DNA of 64,000 nucleotides from Asaia bogorensis (GCA_945869965.1 CAMBRC010000006.1:17340-81339); one strand, 5' to 3'; positions 41,004-49,609 are shown, counted from the stretch's first letter. Notes: generated by a model not told the origin, from the sequence alone. Translations and numbers: made by a program.

Positions 41004-42064
41004 GCCGAAACCGGCACGAGGTCTGCGATTGGCAGGAACTCCCGCTCGATGGCATCGAGATCCTGGGGACGGAAGCCGCCCAAGCGACGGTCGGTTGGCG
41101 GCAAGCGCAGCATTGGCCGCATCCGGGCAGACTTAGACGGCGCAACGAAGGCGGCAGGCGACTATCTCACGCAATTTCTGAGGCTATCCAACTGACGGCC
41201 CGACATGATTTCGGCACACCACCAATCGGCCTCCTGCCCCCTGATTGAACCATGGAACCCGGCTGATGCACGCTCGCTCCAGCAATCGATGCTCTCGTCG
41301 ATTGGCGCGACGCCGACCTGGCCGACGACCGCGCCAACGATCTTGGCGACAAAAGCTGCCCGTTCTGCAACACGGCGCGGTGTTTTCGCCTCATTGCACA
41401 CTGAGGGGGCGAAATAGGCCTGGAGCGGCGGGTGCAGCCGCCGCAGATGTTGGGCGAGTCCGGCGGGGTTTGCCTTGCACAATGCGGGCAAGGCACGGCG
41501 GGCGTGCATCGATGTGAAACCCTCAGCATCAGCCAGGCGAGCAAGCGCACGCTCGGCGACGGCATCGTCGTGGGTAGCCAGGTCAGCGATCAGGTCGACC
41601 GCCATGGAGAGGAGTTCGCCGCCGGGTGCGGTGGCAAAACCCTGATCGCTGCAACGGGCAAACATGGCGAGCACCGCGTGGGCACGGATGCGCCCGGCCA
41701 GAGAGAGCAGTTCACGCGCCACGAGGGCGTCACCGCGGTCGGCGAAATCGAGCCGCTTCAGGCCATCTGCTGCACCATTGGCGAAAGCCAACTGGGTGTC
41801 AGGTGCCAGCATGCGCCAAATGGCAGCAAGGTCATCTACCAGCAAGTCGCGCTTGCCTACGTAACGCTGGGCGCCGGGAAAGGCGCGCATCATATCAGGC
41901 CCGAAGAGGTCAAAGCGGATGCCGACGACGAGCCAGTCGGCAAAGAACTCCGACGGCTTATCGTCAATGGCGGTTAGCCCCGGAGAGGGCGAGGCGGAGG
42001 AGTCAGTTCGGTCCAAGCGCGGTCTCCAGTTCAGCGAAATCCCGGTACGGCGCGACCGAAGCAT
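41000..42064 (-). CDS. Uncharacterised helical protein, interrupted by an in-frame TAG
   Basis: The open frame from ATG 42064 encodes 300 residues and stops at TAG 41162-41164. The same frame then continues for 53 codons (to 41000) and ends overlapping the start of the PIN-like gene as ATGA. The tail includes RPMLRLPPTDRRLGGFRPQD. No ribosome site precedes the internal ATG at 41122. This suggests the tail belongs to the same gene and the TAG is a nonsense change, a readthrough site or a sequencing error. The protein is helical (LVARELLSLAGRIRAHAVLAMF, LALARLADAEGF-like blocks). It resembles no family I recognise. Confidence 0.6.
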
Positions 42065-42127
42065 ACCACACGCTTCTTGGTGAAGATATTGTAAGGTTTG
42101 GGAGCGATGCGGTCAGATTCCGGCGTG

Positions 42128-43156
42128 TCATGGAATTATCCGCGCAAAGGCCGAATCGGATGGCGCGTGAATATCACGTATGGTGCCGCGGACCGTTGTC
42201 AACTCTCCGAGCAGTTCAAAACTGATCCGACGTCTGGCGAAATCGCTGGCGTGCAACTGGTGTGCGACGCGCTCCTGGGCACCGTCGAAGGACGCGGCCC
42301 CAGCATCAATGCGTTCGAGATCCGCGGTTTGGCCCCAAGAGCCGCCTGGCGCGCCCCCTGGGACGGTGGAGGTCGCAAGGAAGCGCCGGTTGTCGAGCGC
42401 ATCGGCGAATGACGGCCGGTAGTGGCCGACATCCTGGATGATACGGCCGGGGAAGCGCAGCAGGAATAGCCATGTCGGCTGGATTGCTCTCGTGCTTGGG
42501 TCGAGTTCGGGCAGATGCACGAGGCCGAGGAGATCTCGAAGATATGCCGCATGGTTGGCGGGTGCGGCCGCGGCCCGAAAGCGCTGGAGTGCGCCGTGCG
42601 TCAAGAACCATACTATGCCACGTGAGATTGCTTTGCCGTCAGCCAGACGAAACCGCCGATGAGGTTCGGGCAGGGCGCCGATGGCGGTGATCCAAGGCTC
42701 AACATCCGACCGCATACCAAGTGCCGAAGGGTACCCGATCGGCAACAACTTCCGAAAGCGGAATCTATCCCGATCAGAAATCAAACCGTGCAAGGTGCGG
42801 TGGTCGATCACACGCGCGATTTCGACAGCATCGAGGTCAGGCGAGGCAGGTGCAAAGGCTGGGAACATCCCGACATCGGGCGTCACGCGCGTACCAAACG
42901 GCACCGGTCGGAGCTGGAAACGAGTGCGCCGGACCCGGAGGTTGATCTCGCTCATTAGGTCATCGCCCGACAACGATGCAAGGCCAGCGTATGCGGACTT
43001 TCCGTGGAGTCCGGCGGCAATGCGCAAACGCCGGACATCTCGCGGCAAGAACAGCTTGTCGCGCACTCCGGCAGCCAGATTCTTCAGTGCGATGCTCAGC
43101 AACGGCTCCGAATCGATGAATACCCGAACGACTTGTGAAACTGTCTTAAGCGACAT
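42128..43156 (-). CDS. Uncharacterised protein, first gene of a three-gene island
   Basis: The 342-aa product is unknown to me. It opens with SLKTVSQVVRVFIDSEPLLSI, carries a basic middle (NLRVRRTRFQLRPVPFGTRV) and a later HLPELDPSTRAIQPTWLFLL block. No catalytic motif, membrane segment or signal peptide is visible. ATG 43156 has AGGGAA upstream. ATG 43246 would add 30 residues without obvious conservation. The next gene starts 63 nt downstream. GC content is lower than in the neighbours outside the island. TTGACA (43207-43202) could be a -35 box, with no clear -10. Confidence 0.65.
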   Translation of the reverse strand: MSLKTVSQVVRVFIDSEPLLSIALKNLAAGVRDKLFLPRDVRRLRIAAGLHGKSAYAGLASLSGDDLMSEINLRVRRTRFQLRPVPFGTRVTPDVGMFPAFAPASPDLDAVEIARVIDHRTLHGLISDRDRFRFRKLLPIGYPSALGMRSDVEPWITAIGALPEPHRRFRLADGKAISRGIVWFLTHGALQRFRAAAAPANHAAYLRDLLGLVHLPELDPSTRAIQPTWLFLLRFPGRIIQDVGHYRPSFADALDNRRFLATSTVPGGAPGGSWGQTADLERIDAGAASFDGAQERVAHQLHASDFARRRISFELLGELTTVRGTIRDIHAPSDSAFARIIP

Positions 43157-43502
43157 CGCATTTCCCTGACGAGCCGGACGATGTGCCATCGATCCATTAT
43201 GTGTCAAGTCTGCGACAATTCCGTTACTGATACGTGTTTTCGGCATCCGATCTATTCATTGGTCACCGCGAGCTCTTGGCCGGATCAAAGTGCAGACGCT
43301 GCGCACTCAGCTAGCGAACAGACGTGGGTACTTCGCCTCCTGGCTTCACCCCCTACAGGTCCTATGGATGCGGGTCCGGGGGTGCTACCCCCGGCGGATG
43401 CAGGGCGGCGCCCTGCCCTTCCTTGCTGTTGTTGCGTGGGGGATGGTTGGTAGTAGGATGCAGGGGTGAGCGCGCGTGGATGCGCCGCGGGAGAGACGCG
43501 AT
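43157..43502. other. Intergenic region between the accessory island and the amidohydrolase operon (346 nt)
   Basis: This divergent region has an A/T-richer half next to the island (43195-43300) and a G/C-rich half containing a double-hairpin repeat (43376-43416). The sequence composition changes sharply at about 43320-43370, which may mark the edge of the island. I see no tRNA, direct repeat or short gene in it. Confidence 0.6.
43376..43416 (-). repeat. GC-rich double-hairpin repeat, copy 1
   Basis: Read on the minus strand it forms two hairpins in series: GCAGGGC-N3-GCCCTGC and CCGGGGG-N5-CCCCCGG. It has the same layout as the copy at 57309-57348, with compensated stem changes. It lies between divergent genes at the island edge. 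Confidence 0.75.
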
Positions 43503-44573
43503 ATGGCTGGATTGCCGGTGGGTTCGATCGATAGTGATATTCATCCTTCGGTGCCGAGTTTGCAGGCGTTGATGCCGTATTTGGAGGATCATTGGCGCGA
43601 GCAGGTGATTATTCGCGGGATCGATGAGTTGAACTCGATTTCGTATCCGTTGAATTCGCCGTTGACGTGCCGGGCGGATTGGAAGGCGGTTTCGGGCCGG
43701 CCGGCGGCGAGTGTTGAGGTGGTTCGGGCGCAGGCGATTGAGCCGTTCGGGACTTCGGTGGCGATTGCGAATTGTTTGTATGGGGTGCAGTTGCTGTTCA
43801 GCGAGGATATGGCGGCGGCGTTTGCGCGGGCGGTGAATGACTGGATGGTGAAGGAGTGGCTGGATCGTGAGCCGCGGTTGCGGGCTTCGATTGTGGTGCC
43901 GGTGCAGAATGTTGAGATGGCGGTGGACGAGATTAATCGGTGTGCGGCGGATAAGCGGTTTGTTTCGATTTTATTGCTGGTGATGGGGGATACGCCGCTG
44001 GGGCGGCGGCATCATTGGCCGATTTATGCGGCCGCCGAGAAGCATGGGCTGGCGGTGAGTATTCATGCGGGGAGTGCGTATCATAATCCGCCGACGCCGG
44101 TTGGGTGGCCGAGTTACTACACCGAGGATTATGTGGGGCAGGCGCAGGCGTTTCAGACGCAGTTGACCTCGATGATCTGCGAGGGGGTGTTTACGAAGTT
44201 CCCGCATCTTAAGGTGGTGTTGTTGGAGAGCGGGTTTACCTGGTTGCCGGCGCATCTTTGGCGGTTGACGAAGTATTGGCGCGGGTTGCGGATGGAGATT
44301 CCTTGGGTGGATCGGGCGCCGGGGGATATTGTGCGGAGCAATGTTCGGCTGTCGTTGCAGCCGGTGGATGGGCCGCCGGATACGGAGTCGCTGATGAAGC
44401 TGTTCGATCACATGCAGAGCGATGAGTTGCTGTTGTTTTCGACGGATTATCCGCATTATCAGTTCGATGGGACGGCGGCGTTGCCGGATGGGCTTTCGGA
44501 TGCCCTGGTACGTAAGATCGCGATCGACAATCCGCGGGCGACGTATGCCCGCCTGATGGAGACGGTGATATGA
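43503..44573 (+). CDS. Metal-dependent amidohydrolase 2 family protein (paralogue I)
   Basis: The 356-aa TIM-barrel hydrolase has the metal motif DSDIHPS (D12/H14) at the N-terminus, SIHAGSAYH near residue 180 and the C-terminal metal/catalytic FSTDYPHYQFDG. Members include ACMSD-like decarboxylases and hydrolases. ATG 43503 has GGGAGAG upstream, and a GTG at 43476 is a weaker alternative. The stop overlaps the next start (ATGA). Codons end mostly in G or T, in line with the strong G bias of the + strand here. The substrate is unknown. Confidence 0.88.
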   Translation: MAGLPVGSIDSDIHPSVPSLQALMPYLEDHWREQVIIRGIDELNSISYPLNSPLTCRADWKAVSGRPAASVEVVRAQAIEPFGTSVAIANCLYGVQLLFSEDMAAAFARAVNDWMVKEWLDREPRLRASIVVPVQNVEMAVDEINRCAADKRFVSILLLVMGDTPLGRRHHWPIYAAAEKHGLAVSIHAGSAYHNPPTPVGWPSYYTEDYVGQAQAFQTQLTSMICEGVFTKFPHLKVVLLESGFTWLPAHLWRLTKYWRGLRMEIPWVDRAPGDIVRSNVRLSLQPVDGPPDTESLMKLFDHMQSDELLLFSTDYPHYQFDGTAALPDGLSDALVRKIAIDNPRATYARLMETVI

Positions 44574-45682
44574 ACGAGGTTCGTTCCCAGGCCGTGGCCG
44601 AGGCGCCGGCGGCGAGCAGGCTGTTGATTGCGGATGGGGATATTCATCCGGCGAAGGCGGGGCCGAAGGATTTTCATCCGTGGCTGGAGAAGCGCTGGCG
44701 GGACCATATCGATGCGTATGGGGCGCCGGCGCGGCAGGGGTGGCAGGCAGGGCCGGCGTATCCGAAGAGCCAGCCGAATGCGTCGCGGCGGGATGCGAAT
44801 CCGCCGGAGGGGGGGCGGCCGGGGAGTTCGCTGGCGTTCATGCAGAGCCAGCATTTGGACACGAATGGGGTGGGGTTGGGGATTTTGAACCCGCTGGGGT
44901 CTGGGCAGGGGGTGCAGAACCCCGCCCTTTCGGCGGCGTTGTGCCATGCGACGAATGAGTGGCAGTTGGCGGAATGGACGAGCAAGGACAGCCGGTTGAA
45001 GGCTTCGGTTGTGGTTCCGTATGAGGATGCGGTGGCTTCGGCGGCGGAAATTCGGCGGTATGCGGATAATCCGGCGTTTGTGCAGGTTCTGATGCTGAGC
45101 CGGACGGCGGAACCGTTGGGGAGCCGGAAATATTGGCCGATCTATGAGGCGGCGGCCGAGGTTGGGATGCCGGTGGGGGTGCATGCGTTTGGGTATGGCG
45201 GCAATCCGGTCACGCCGGGGGGGTGGCCGAGCTATTATATCGAGGAGATGACGGGGCATTCGCAGTGCCAGCAGGCGGGGTTGACGAGCCTGATTGTGGA
45301 GGGGGTGTTTGAGAAGTGGCCCTCGCTGAAGATGGTGATGATCGAGGCGGGGTTTGCCTGGGCGCCGTCATTGGCCTGGCGGTTGGACAAGCATTGGAAG
45401 ACGCTGCGCAGTGAGACGCCGGAGCTTTCGATGGCGCCGAGCGAGTATATGCGGCGGCAGGTTTGGTGGACGACGCAGCCGATGGAGGAGCCGGAGCCGC
45501 GGGCGCATCTGGAGGACTGCATCGGGTGGATGGGGTGGGATCGGCTGATCTTTGCGACGGACTATCCGCATTGGGATTTTGATGATCCGGCGCAGGCGCT
45601 GCCGATCCGGATGAGCGAGGAACAGCGGCGGGCGTTCTTTATGGAGAATGCGCGCAAGGTTTATCGCGGGTGCGGGGCTTGA
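44570..45682 (+). CDS. Metal-dependent amidohydrolase 2 family protein (paralogue II)
   Basis: The 370-aa product is closer to paralogue III (47849) than to I. Both have the DGDIHP or DIDLHL metal motif, YPK-QP-ARRDA-PP insertions, the SQHLD segment, VHAFGYGGNP or MHAFGFGGGP, SYYIE, the QPMEEP loop and the DYPHWDFDDP C-terminal motif. It overlaps paralogue I by ATGA and is followed 10 nt later by a Rieske ferredoxin, so the three form one operon. A Rieske partner suggests an oxygenase step elsewhere in the same pathway. Confidence 0.88.
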   Translation: MNEVRSQAVAEAPAASRLLIADGDIHPAKAGPKDFHPWLEKRWRDHIDAYGAPARQGWQAGPAYPKSQPNASRRDANPPEGGRPGSSLAFMQSQHLDTNGVGLGILNPLGSGQGVQNPALSAALCHATNEWQLAEWTSKDSRLKASVVVPYEDAVASAAEIRRYADNPAFVQVLMLSRTAEPLGSRKYWPIYEAAAEVGMPVGVHAFGYGGNPVTPGGWPSYYIEEMTGHSQCQQAGLTSLIVEGVFEKWPSLKMVMIEAGFAWAPSLAWRLDKHWKTLRSETPELSMAPSEYMRRQVWWTTQPMEEPEPRAHLEDCIGWMGWDRLIFATDYPHWDFDDPAQALPIRMSEEQRRAFFMENARKVYRGCGA

Positions 45683-45692
45683 GGGTTTAGCG

Positions 45693-46106
45693 ATGAGCCG
45701 ACACGTTGTTGCGACCTCGCATGAGATTCCCGAGGGTGGACGCAAGCTGGTGATGGTGCGGGGGCGGCCGATTGCGATTTTCAACCTGAAGGGCGCGTTC
45801 TTCGGGCTGCTCAACCGGTGTCCGCACCAGGGTGGGCCGATGTGCGAGGGGTTGATCACTGGGCTGCGTGAGGCGCCGATGCCTGGGGAGTATGTGTATT
45901 CGCGGGCGGGGGAGATTTTGCGCTGCCCGTGGCATGGCTGGGAGTTCGATATCAAGACCGGGCAGAGCTATTGCGATCCCGAGCGGATTAGGACGCGGAG
46001 CTACCCGGTGGAGGTGACGGCAGGGACGAAGCTGGTGGAAGGTCCGTATGTGGCGGAGACGATCCCGGTTTCGGTGGAAGAAGAATATCTCGTCGTTGAG
46101 ATGTAG
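45693..46106 (+). CDS. Rieske [2Fe-2S] ferredoxin-like protein (I)
   Basis: The 137-aa product has a complete Rieske cluster-binding pair, CPHQGGP at about residue 43 and CPWHGWEFD at about 78, and looks like a stand-alone ferredoxin or a small oxygenase-associated component. ATG 45693 follows the amidohydrolase stop by 10 nt. No Rieske oxygenase large subunit is found in the window, so its electron acceptor lies elsewhere or it works directly with the hydrolases. A repeat arm follows the stop. Confidence 0.9.
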   Translation: MSRHVVATSHEIPEGGRKLVMVRGRPIAIFNLKGAFFGLLNRCPHQGGPMCEGLITGLREAPMPGEYVYSRAGEILRCPWHGWEFDIKTGQSYCDPERIRTRSYPVEVTAGTKLVEGPYVAETIPVSVEEEYLVVEM

Positions 46107-46113
46107 AGCGAAC

Positions 46114-46148
46114 GGATAAAAGTTTTTGCTTCTTTTTTCAAAAAGAAG
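46114..46148 (+). repeat. A/T-rich intergenic element, single arm (copy 3, type A)
   Basis: GGATAAAAG, a T-tract, and a hairpin (GCTTCTTTTTT / AAAAAGAAGC) lie between the convergent ends of the Rieske gene and the Bcr/CflA gene. The reverse-facing arm found at the other loci is missing. The stop codon of the MFS gene (46138) lies inside the hairpin, so its last residues (SASF) are repeat-derived. Confidence 0.8.
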
Positions 46149-47334
46149 CGCTTGCTTTCGGCCGTAGCCGATCCGCAAGGACCAGCCCGATGGACCCCAG
46201 GAGCATCAGGGCGGCCATGCCGCGGGGGGAGCTGTCGGTGAAGGCGCCGACGAGGAGGCCGCCGATGGCGCCGAGGAGGAACTGCGCGGTTCCCATGACA
46301 GCCGAGGCGCTGCCGGCCTGGTGGCCTTGGTGGGTGAGGGCGCCGACGACGGTGTTGGGGTTGAGCAGGCCCATGCAGGCGACGGCGAGCAATAACGGCA
46401 TGACGACCGCGATGAAGCTGGGGTCGCCGGTAAAGGCGATGATGGCCAGGGTGGCGGTGGCGGCGAGGTGGAGGCGGGAGACGACGCGCAGGACGCGGGA
46501 GGGGCCGACGCGGCGGACGAGGCGGGCGTTGACCTGGGAGGCGGCGATCAGGGCGATGGAGTTGGCGCCGAAGAGCAGGGCGAATTGGGCGGGGGTGAGG
46601 CCGAAGCCGAGGATGAAGACGGGCGAGGAGCCGGCGAGGTAGGCGAAGAAGGCGCAGCAGGCCATGGCGCCGTGGGAGACGAAGTAACGCTCGCGCAGGA
46701 TTGCGGCGTAGCGGCGGAGTTGCTGGCCGAGGCGCAGTTCGATGCGGTTTTCGCGCGGCAGGGTGTCGGGCAGGAGGCGCCAGACCAGGAGGCAGCAGAG
46801 TGCTGCGTAAGCGGCGAGGATCCAGAAAATCCAGCGCCAGGAGCCGAACATCAGGACCAGGCCGCCGATGCTGGGGGCCAGGATCGGGGCGGCGCCGAGG
46901 ACCAGGGTGAGTTGGGACATCATCACCGCGGCGGCGTGGCCGGTGGCGAGGTCGCGGACCATGGCGCGGGGGATGACCGAGCCCGCGGCGCCGCCAAAGG
47001 CCGAGATGGCGCGGAAGACGGAGAGCCAGAACAGGTCCGGGGCGAGGGCGGCGCCGATGGAGGCGACGGCATAGAGCGCGGTGCCGATCAGGATCGGGCT
47101 GCGGCGGCCGAAGCGGTCGGACAGGGTGCCTTGGGAGAGTTGGCCGACTGCGAGGCCGGCGAAGTAGGCGGCCAGGGTGACCTGGGCCGAGCCGGAGGGG
47201 GCGGCGAACTCGGCCTCGATGGCCGGGAAGGCCGGCAGGTACATGTCGATCGAGGCGGGGCCGATGGCGGTGAGGAAGCCGAGGAGCCAGGGCAGCCAAG
47301 TGGGGAAGCTTGGGGCCGGCTTGGTTTGCGACAT
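46138..47334 (-). CDS. Bcr/CflA-type multidrug MFS transporter
   Basis: The 398-aa inner-membrane pump has 12 TM segments. Family marks are the N-terminal LTAIGPASIDMYLPAFPAIE, the GQLSQGTLSDRFGRR loop, and RAISAFGGAAGSVIPRAMVRD in TM4. These are strong Bcr/CflA signatures. The start codon lies in the first unit of a 17-bp tandem repeat, and the 3' end lies in a repeat arm, so both ends of the gene are bordered by repeats. It follows the second Rieske gene on the same strand. Confidence 0.92.
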   Translation of the reverse strand: MSQTKPAPSFPTWLPWLLGFLTAIGPASIDMYLPAFPAIEAEFAAPSGSAQVTLAAYFAGLAVGQLSQGTLSDRFGRRSPILIGTALYAVASIGAALAPDLFWLSVFRAISAFGGAAGSVIPRAMVRDLATGHAAAVMMSQLTLVLGAAPILAPSIGGLVLMFGSWRWIFWILAAYAALCCLLVWRLLPDTLPRENRIELRLGQQLRRYAAILRERYFVSHGAMACCAFFAYLAGSSPVFILGFGLTPAQFALLFGANSIALIAASQVNARLVRRVGPSRVLRVVSRLHLAATATLAIIAFTGDPSFIAVVMPLLLAVACMGLLNPNTVVGALTHQGHQAGSASAVMGTAQFLLGAIGGLLVGAFTDSSPRGMAALMLLGSIGLVLADRLRPKASASF

Positions 47335-47391
47335 CAGGCTGGCCCTGGGATCAGGCTGGCCTTGGGATCAGGCTGGCCCTGGGATCAGGCG
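47333..47391. repeat. 17-bp tandem repeat between two genes
   Basis: Three units of ATCAGGCTGGCC(C/T)TGGG plus a partial fourth. On the minus strand the last partial unit carries the TGA stop of the Rieske gene, and the first overlaps the ATG of the Bcr/CflA gene. The repeat therefore makes up the whole 50-nt gap between the two genes. Confidence 0.9.
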
Positions 47392-47705
47392 GGGAGATCG
47401 ACCAGGACGTTGTCGCCATCGATCTTGACCGCGAAGGTTTTGAGGTCTTCCTCGATTGGGGCGCCGAGGCCTTTTCCGGTGCAGACGTCGAACTGGCCGG
47501 CGTGGAGCGGGCATTCGATGGTGGTGCCTTCGAGCCAGCCGTCGGTGAGCAGGGCGAAGGCGTGGGTGCAGATGTTGTCGGTGCAATAGAATTTGCCGCC
47601 GGCGAGGTGGTAGATGGCGAGGGACAGGCCGTTGATTTCGACGGGCATGGCGCTGCCTTCGGCGATGTCGGCGGCGGATGCTACCCGGGTCCAGTTTTCA
47701 GCCAT
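47385..47705 (-). CDS. Rieske [2Fe-2S] ferredoxin-like protein (II)
   Basis: The 106-aa product is a small Rieske ferredoxin of the NirD/BphF type. CTHAFALL at about residue 46 and CPLHAGQFDVCTG at about 65 give the Cys-His pairs. It is divergent from amidohydrolase paralogue III (143-nt gap) and co-directional with the Bcr/CflA gene. It differs from Rieske I in length and in the spacing of its motifs, so the two are not recent duplicates. Confidence 0.9.
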   Translation of the reverse strand: MAENWTRVASAADIAEGSAMPVEINGLSLAIYHLAGGKFYCTDNICTHAFALLTDGWLEGTTIECPLHAGQFDVCTGKGLGAPIEEDLKTFAVKIDGDNVLVDLPA

Positions 47706-47848
47706 GCGTCGCACTCCATCACGAATCGAGGGCGGATGATGGCGCATGTGGGGACGGTTGTCGCGGGGGCTTAGGTTTGGAAGGTGGTGCTTCGCTTGGC
47801 GGCGTCGTGCTGGTATGACTGCTTGTGGGCTGACCTGGAGAAGCTGAC

Positions 47849-48952
47849 GTGAACGTCCAACTTCGCTCTGCCGCGGATGTGCCGGCTGCCAGCAAGCTTG
47901 GCATTGCCGATATCGACCTGCATCTGGGGCCGCCGAATTGGGAGGCGCTGTATCCGTTCCTGGCGCGGCGCTGGGTGGATCATATTGCCACGTTTGGCAT
48001 GGCGCATCGGACCGGGTTGGCGAGTGGCGGGCCGAATTATCCCAAGGCGCAGCCGGCCGCCGCTCGGCGGGATGCCTGGCCGCCTTCGGGGATGCCACCG
48101 GGGACGGATTTGGATTTCGTGCGCAGCCAGCATCTGGATGCGTTCAATGTCGAGTTCGGCACGATCAATCCGCCAACGCCGTCGCAGAATTTCATGTTGC
48201 CGGCACTGGGCACGGCGATCTGTGCGGCGATGAACGACTATCAGGTGGAGTTTCTGGCCAAGCCGGAGCCGCGGTTGAAGGCGTCGGTGGTGGTGAACTA
48301 CGAGGACCCGGCGGGGGCGGTGGCGGAGATCGAGCGCTGGGCCGGCAGTCCGTACATTGGGCATGTGTATTTGTTGTCGCGCACGGCGGAGCCGTTGGGG
48401 GGCCGGCGGTATCGGCCGATCTTCGAGGCGGCGGTGGCGGCGGGGATGCCGGTGGCGATGCATGCGTTTGGGTTTGGCGGCGGGCCGAATACGTCGTCCG
48501 GGTGGGCGAGCTACTACATCGAAGACATGCTGGGACATGCGGCCTCGGTGCAGGCGCAGTTGACCTCGATGGTGGTCGAGGGGGTGTTTGAGCAGTTGCC
48601 CGGGCTGCGGTTTGTGATGATCGAGGGCGGGTTTGGCTGGGTGCCGTCATTGTCGTGGCGGTTGGACAAGCATTGGAAGACGCTGAAGCGCGAGACGCCG
48701 CATCTGACGATGGCGCCGAGTGAGTACATCAAGCGCAATGTTTGGTTTACCTCGCAGCCGATGGAGGAGCCGGCGAACCCGCAGCATCTGGCGGATCTGA
48801 TCGGGTGGATCGGGTTGGAGCGGCTGTTGTTTTCGTCGGACTATCCGCATTGGGATTTCGATGACCCGATGACGTCGCTGCCGATCCGGTTTTCGGCGGA
48901 GGATGCGCGCAGGTTTTATCGCGGCAATGCGGCGGCGGTTTACGGGCGGTAG
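47849..48952 (+). CDS. Metal-dependent amidohydrolase 2 family protein (paralogue III)
   Basis: The 367-aa product starts at GTG 47849 with GGAGAAG upstream. The metal motif is DIDLHLG. MHAFGFGGGPNTSSG and the SSDYPHWDFDDP motif follow the pattern of paralogue II, with which it shares most landmark segments. Ordered segments such as RLDKHWKTL and APSEY are identical in II and III. It is probably a duplicate of II with a related substrate. It is followed after 99 nt by a PhnZ-like HD gene. Confidence 0.88.
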   Translation: MNVQLRSAADVPAASKLGIADIDLHLGPPNWEALYPFLARRWVDHIATFGMAHRTGLASGGPNYPKAQPAAARRDAWPPSGMPPGTDLDFVRSQHLDAFNVEFGTINPPTPSQNFMLPALGTAICAAMNDYQVEFLAKPEPRLKASVVVNYEDPAGAVAEIERWAGSPYIGHVYLLSRTAEPLGGRRYRPIFEAAVAAGMPVAMHAFGFGGGPNTSSGWASYYIEDMLGHAASVQAQLTSMVVEGVFEQLPGLRFVMIEGGFGWVPSLSWRLDKHWKTLKRETPHLTMAPSEYIKRNVWFTSQPMEEPANPQHLADLIGWIGLERLLFSSDYPHWDFDDPMTSLPIRFSAEDARRFYRGNAAAVYGR

Positions 48953-49051
48953 TGCGGCGGCGCATTCATTGAATCGTCACGCGCCGAGGTCTTGGAAGCA
49001 CCACCGGTTCCGGTCGATACTGGGCGATCGCATTCGTTTGGGAGCGGCCGC

Positions 49052-49609
49052 ATGGTCCAGGACATTCTCGCCGACATCACGCAGCGGCTGGATATCAATG
49101 GCCGGCATCGCTATGGGCTGTCGGATCTCAACCAGATCCAGCATGGGTTGCAGGCGGCGTGGCTGGCCGAGCAGGCGGGCGATCCACCGAGCCTGATTGC
49201 CGCGGCGCTGGTGCATGATATCGGCCACATGGTGCAGGAGATCGGCGAGAACCCGGCGGCCGATGGGATCGACGACCGGCACGAAGATGTTGGCCACGCC
49301 TTTCTCGCTGATCGCTTCGGGCCGGAGGTGACCGAGCCGGTGCGGCTGCATGTGGCGGCGAAGCGCTATTTGTGCGGCAAGGAGGCGGATTACTTTGCCA
49401 AGTTGTCGCGGGATTCGGTCCTCAGCCTGTCGTTGCAGGGCGGGCCGATGGATGCCGGCGAGATCATCGCGTTCGAGAGTCTGCCGTTCTGGCGCGAGGC
49501 GGTGCGGCTGCGGCGCTATGACGAGGGGGCGAAGGTGAAAGGGCTGGAGACACCGCCGCTGGCGCATTTCCTGCCGTATGTGGCGCAGTCGTTGCGGGCG
49601 GCGCTATAG
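49052..49609 (+). CDS. HD-domain protein, PhnZ-like phosphonate oxygenase family
   Basis: The 185-aa product carries an HD metal site with the LVHDIGHMVQE motif, an upstream LNQIQHGLQAAWLAEQAG helix, and further histidines in RHEDVGHAFL and RLHVAAKRYL. Length and layout fit the mixed-valent di-iron HD oxygenases related to PhnZ. No other phosphonate gene (PhnY, PhnW/X) is visible, so the substrate may differ. GGGAG precedes the ATG. The 3' end overlaps the convergent aminotransferase by 6 nt. Confidence 0.85.
   Translation: MVQDILADITQRLDINGRHRYGLSDLNQIQHGLQAAWLAEQAGDPPSLIAAALVHDIGHMVQEIGENPAADGIDDRHEDVGHAFLADRFGPEVTEPVRLHVAAKRYLCGKEADYFAKLSRDSVLSLSLQGGPMDAGEIIAFESLPFWREAVRLRRYDEGAKVKGLETPPLAHFLPYVAQSLRAAL

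Noticed and set aside
41000..41122. 40-aa ORF (from ATG 41122) as an independent small gene
   Set aside because: No ribosome site, and it is in frame with the upstream gene, so a tail behind an in-frame TAG is the simpler reading; not fully excluded.
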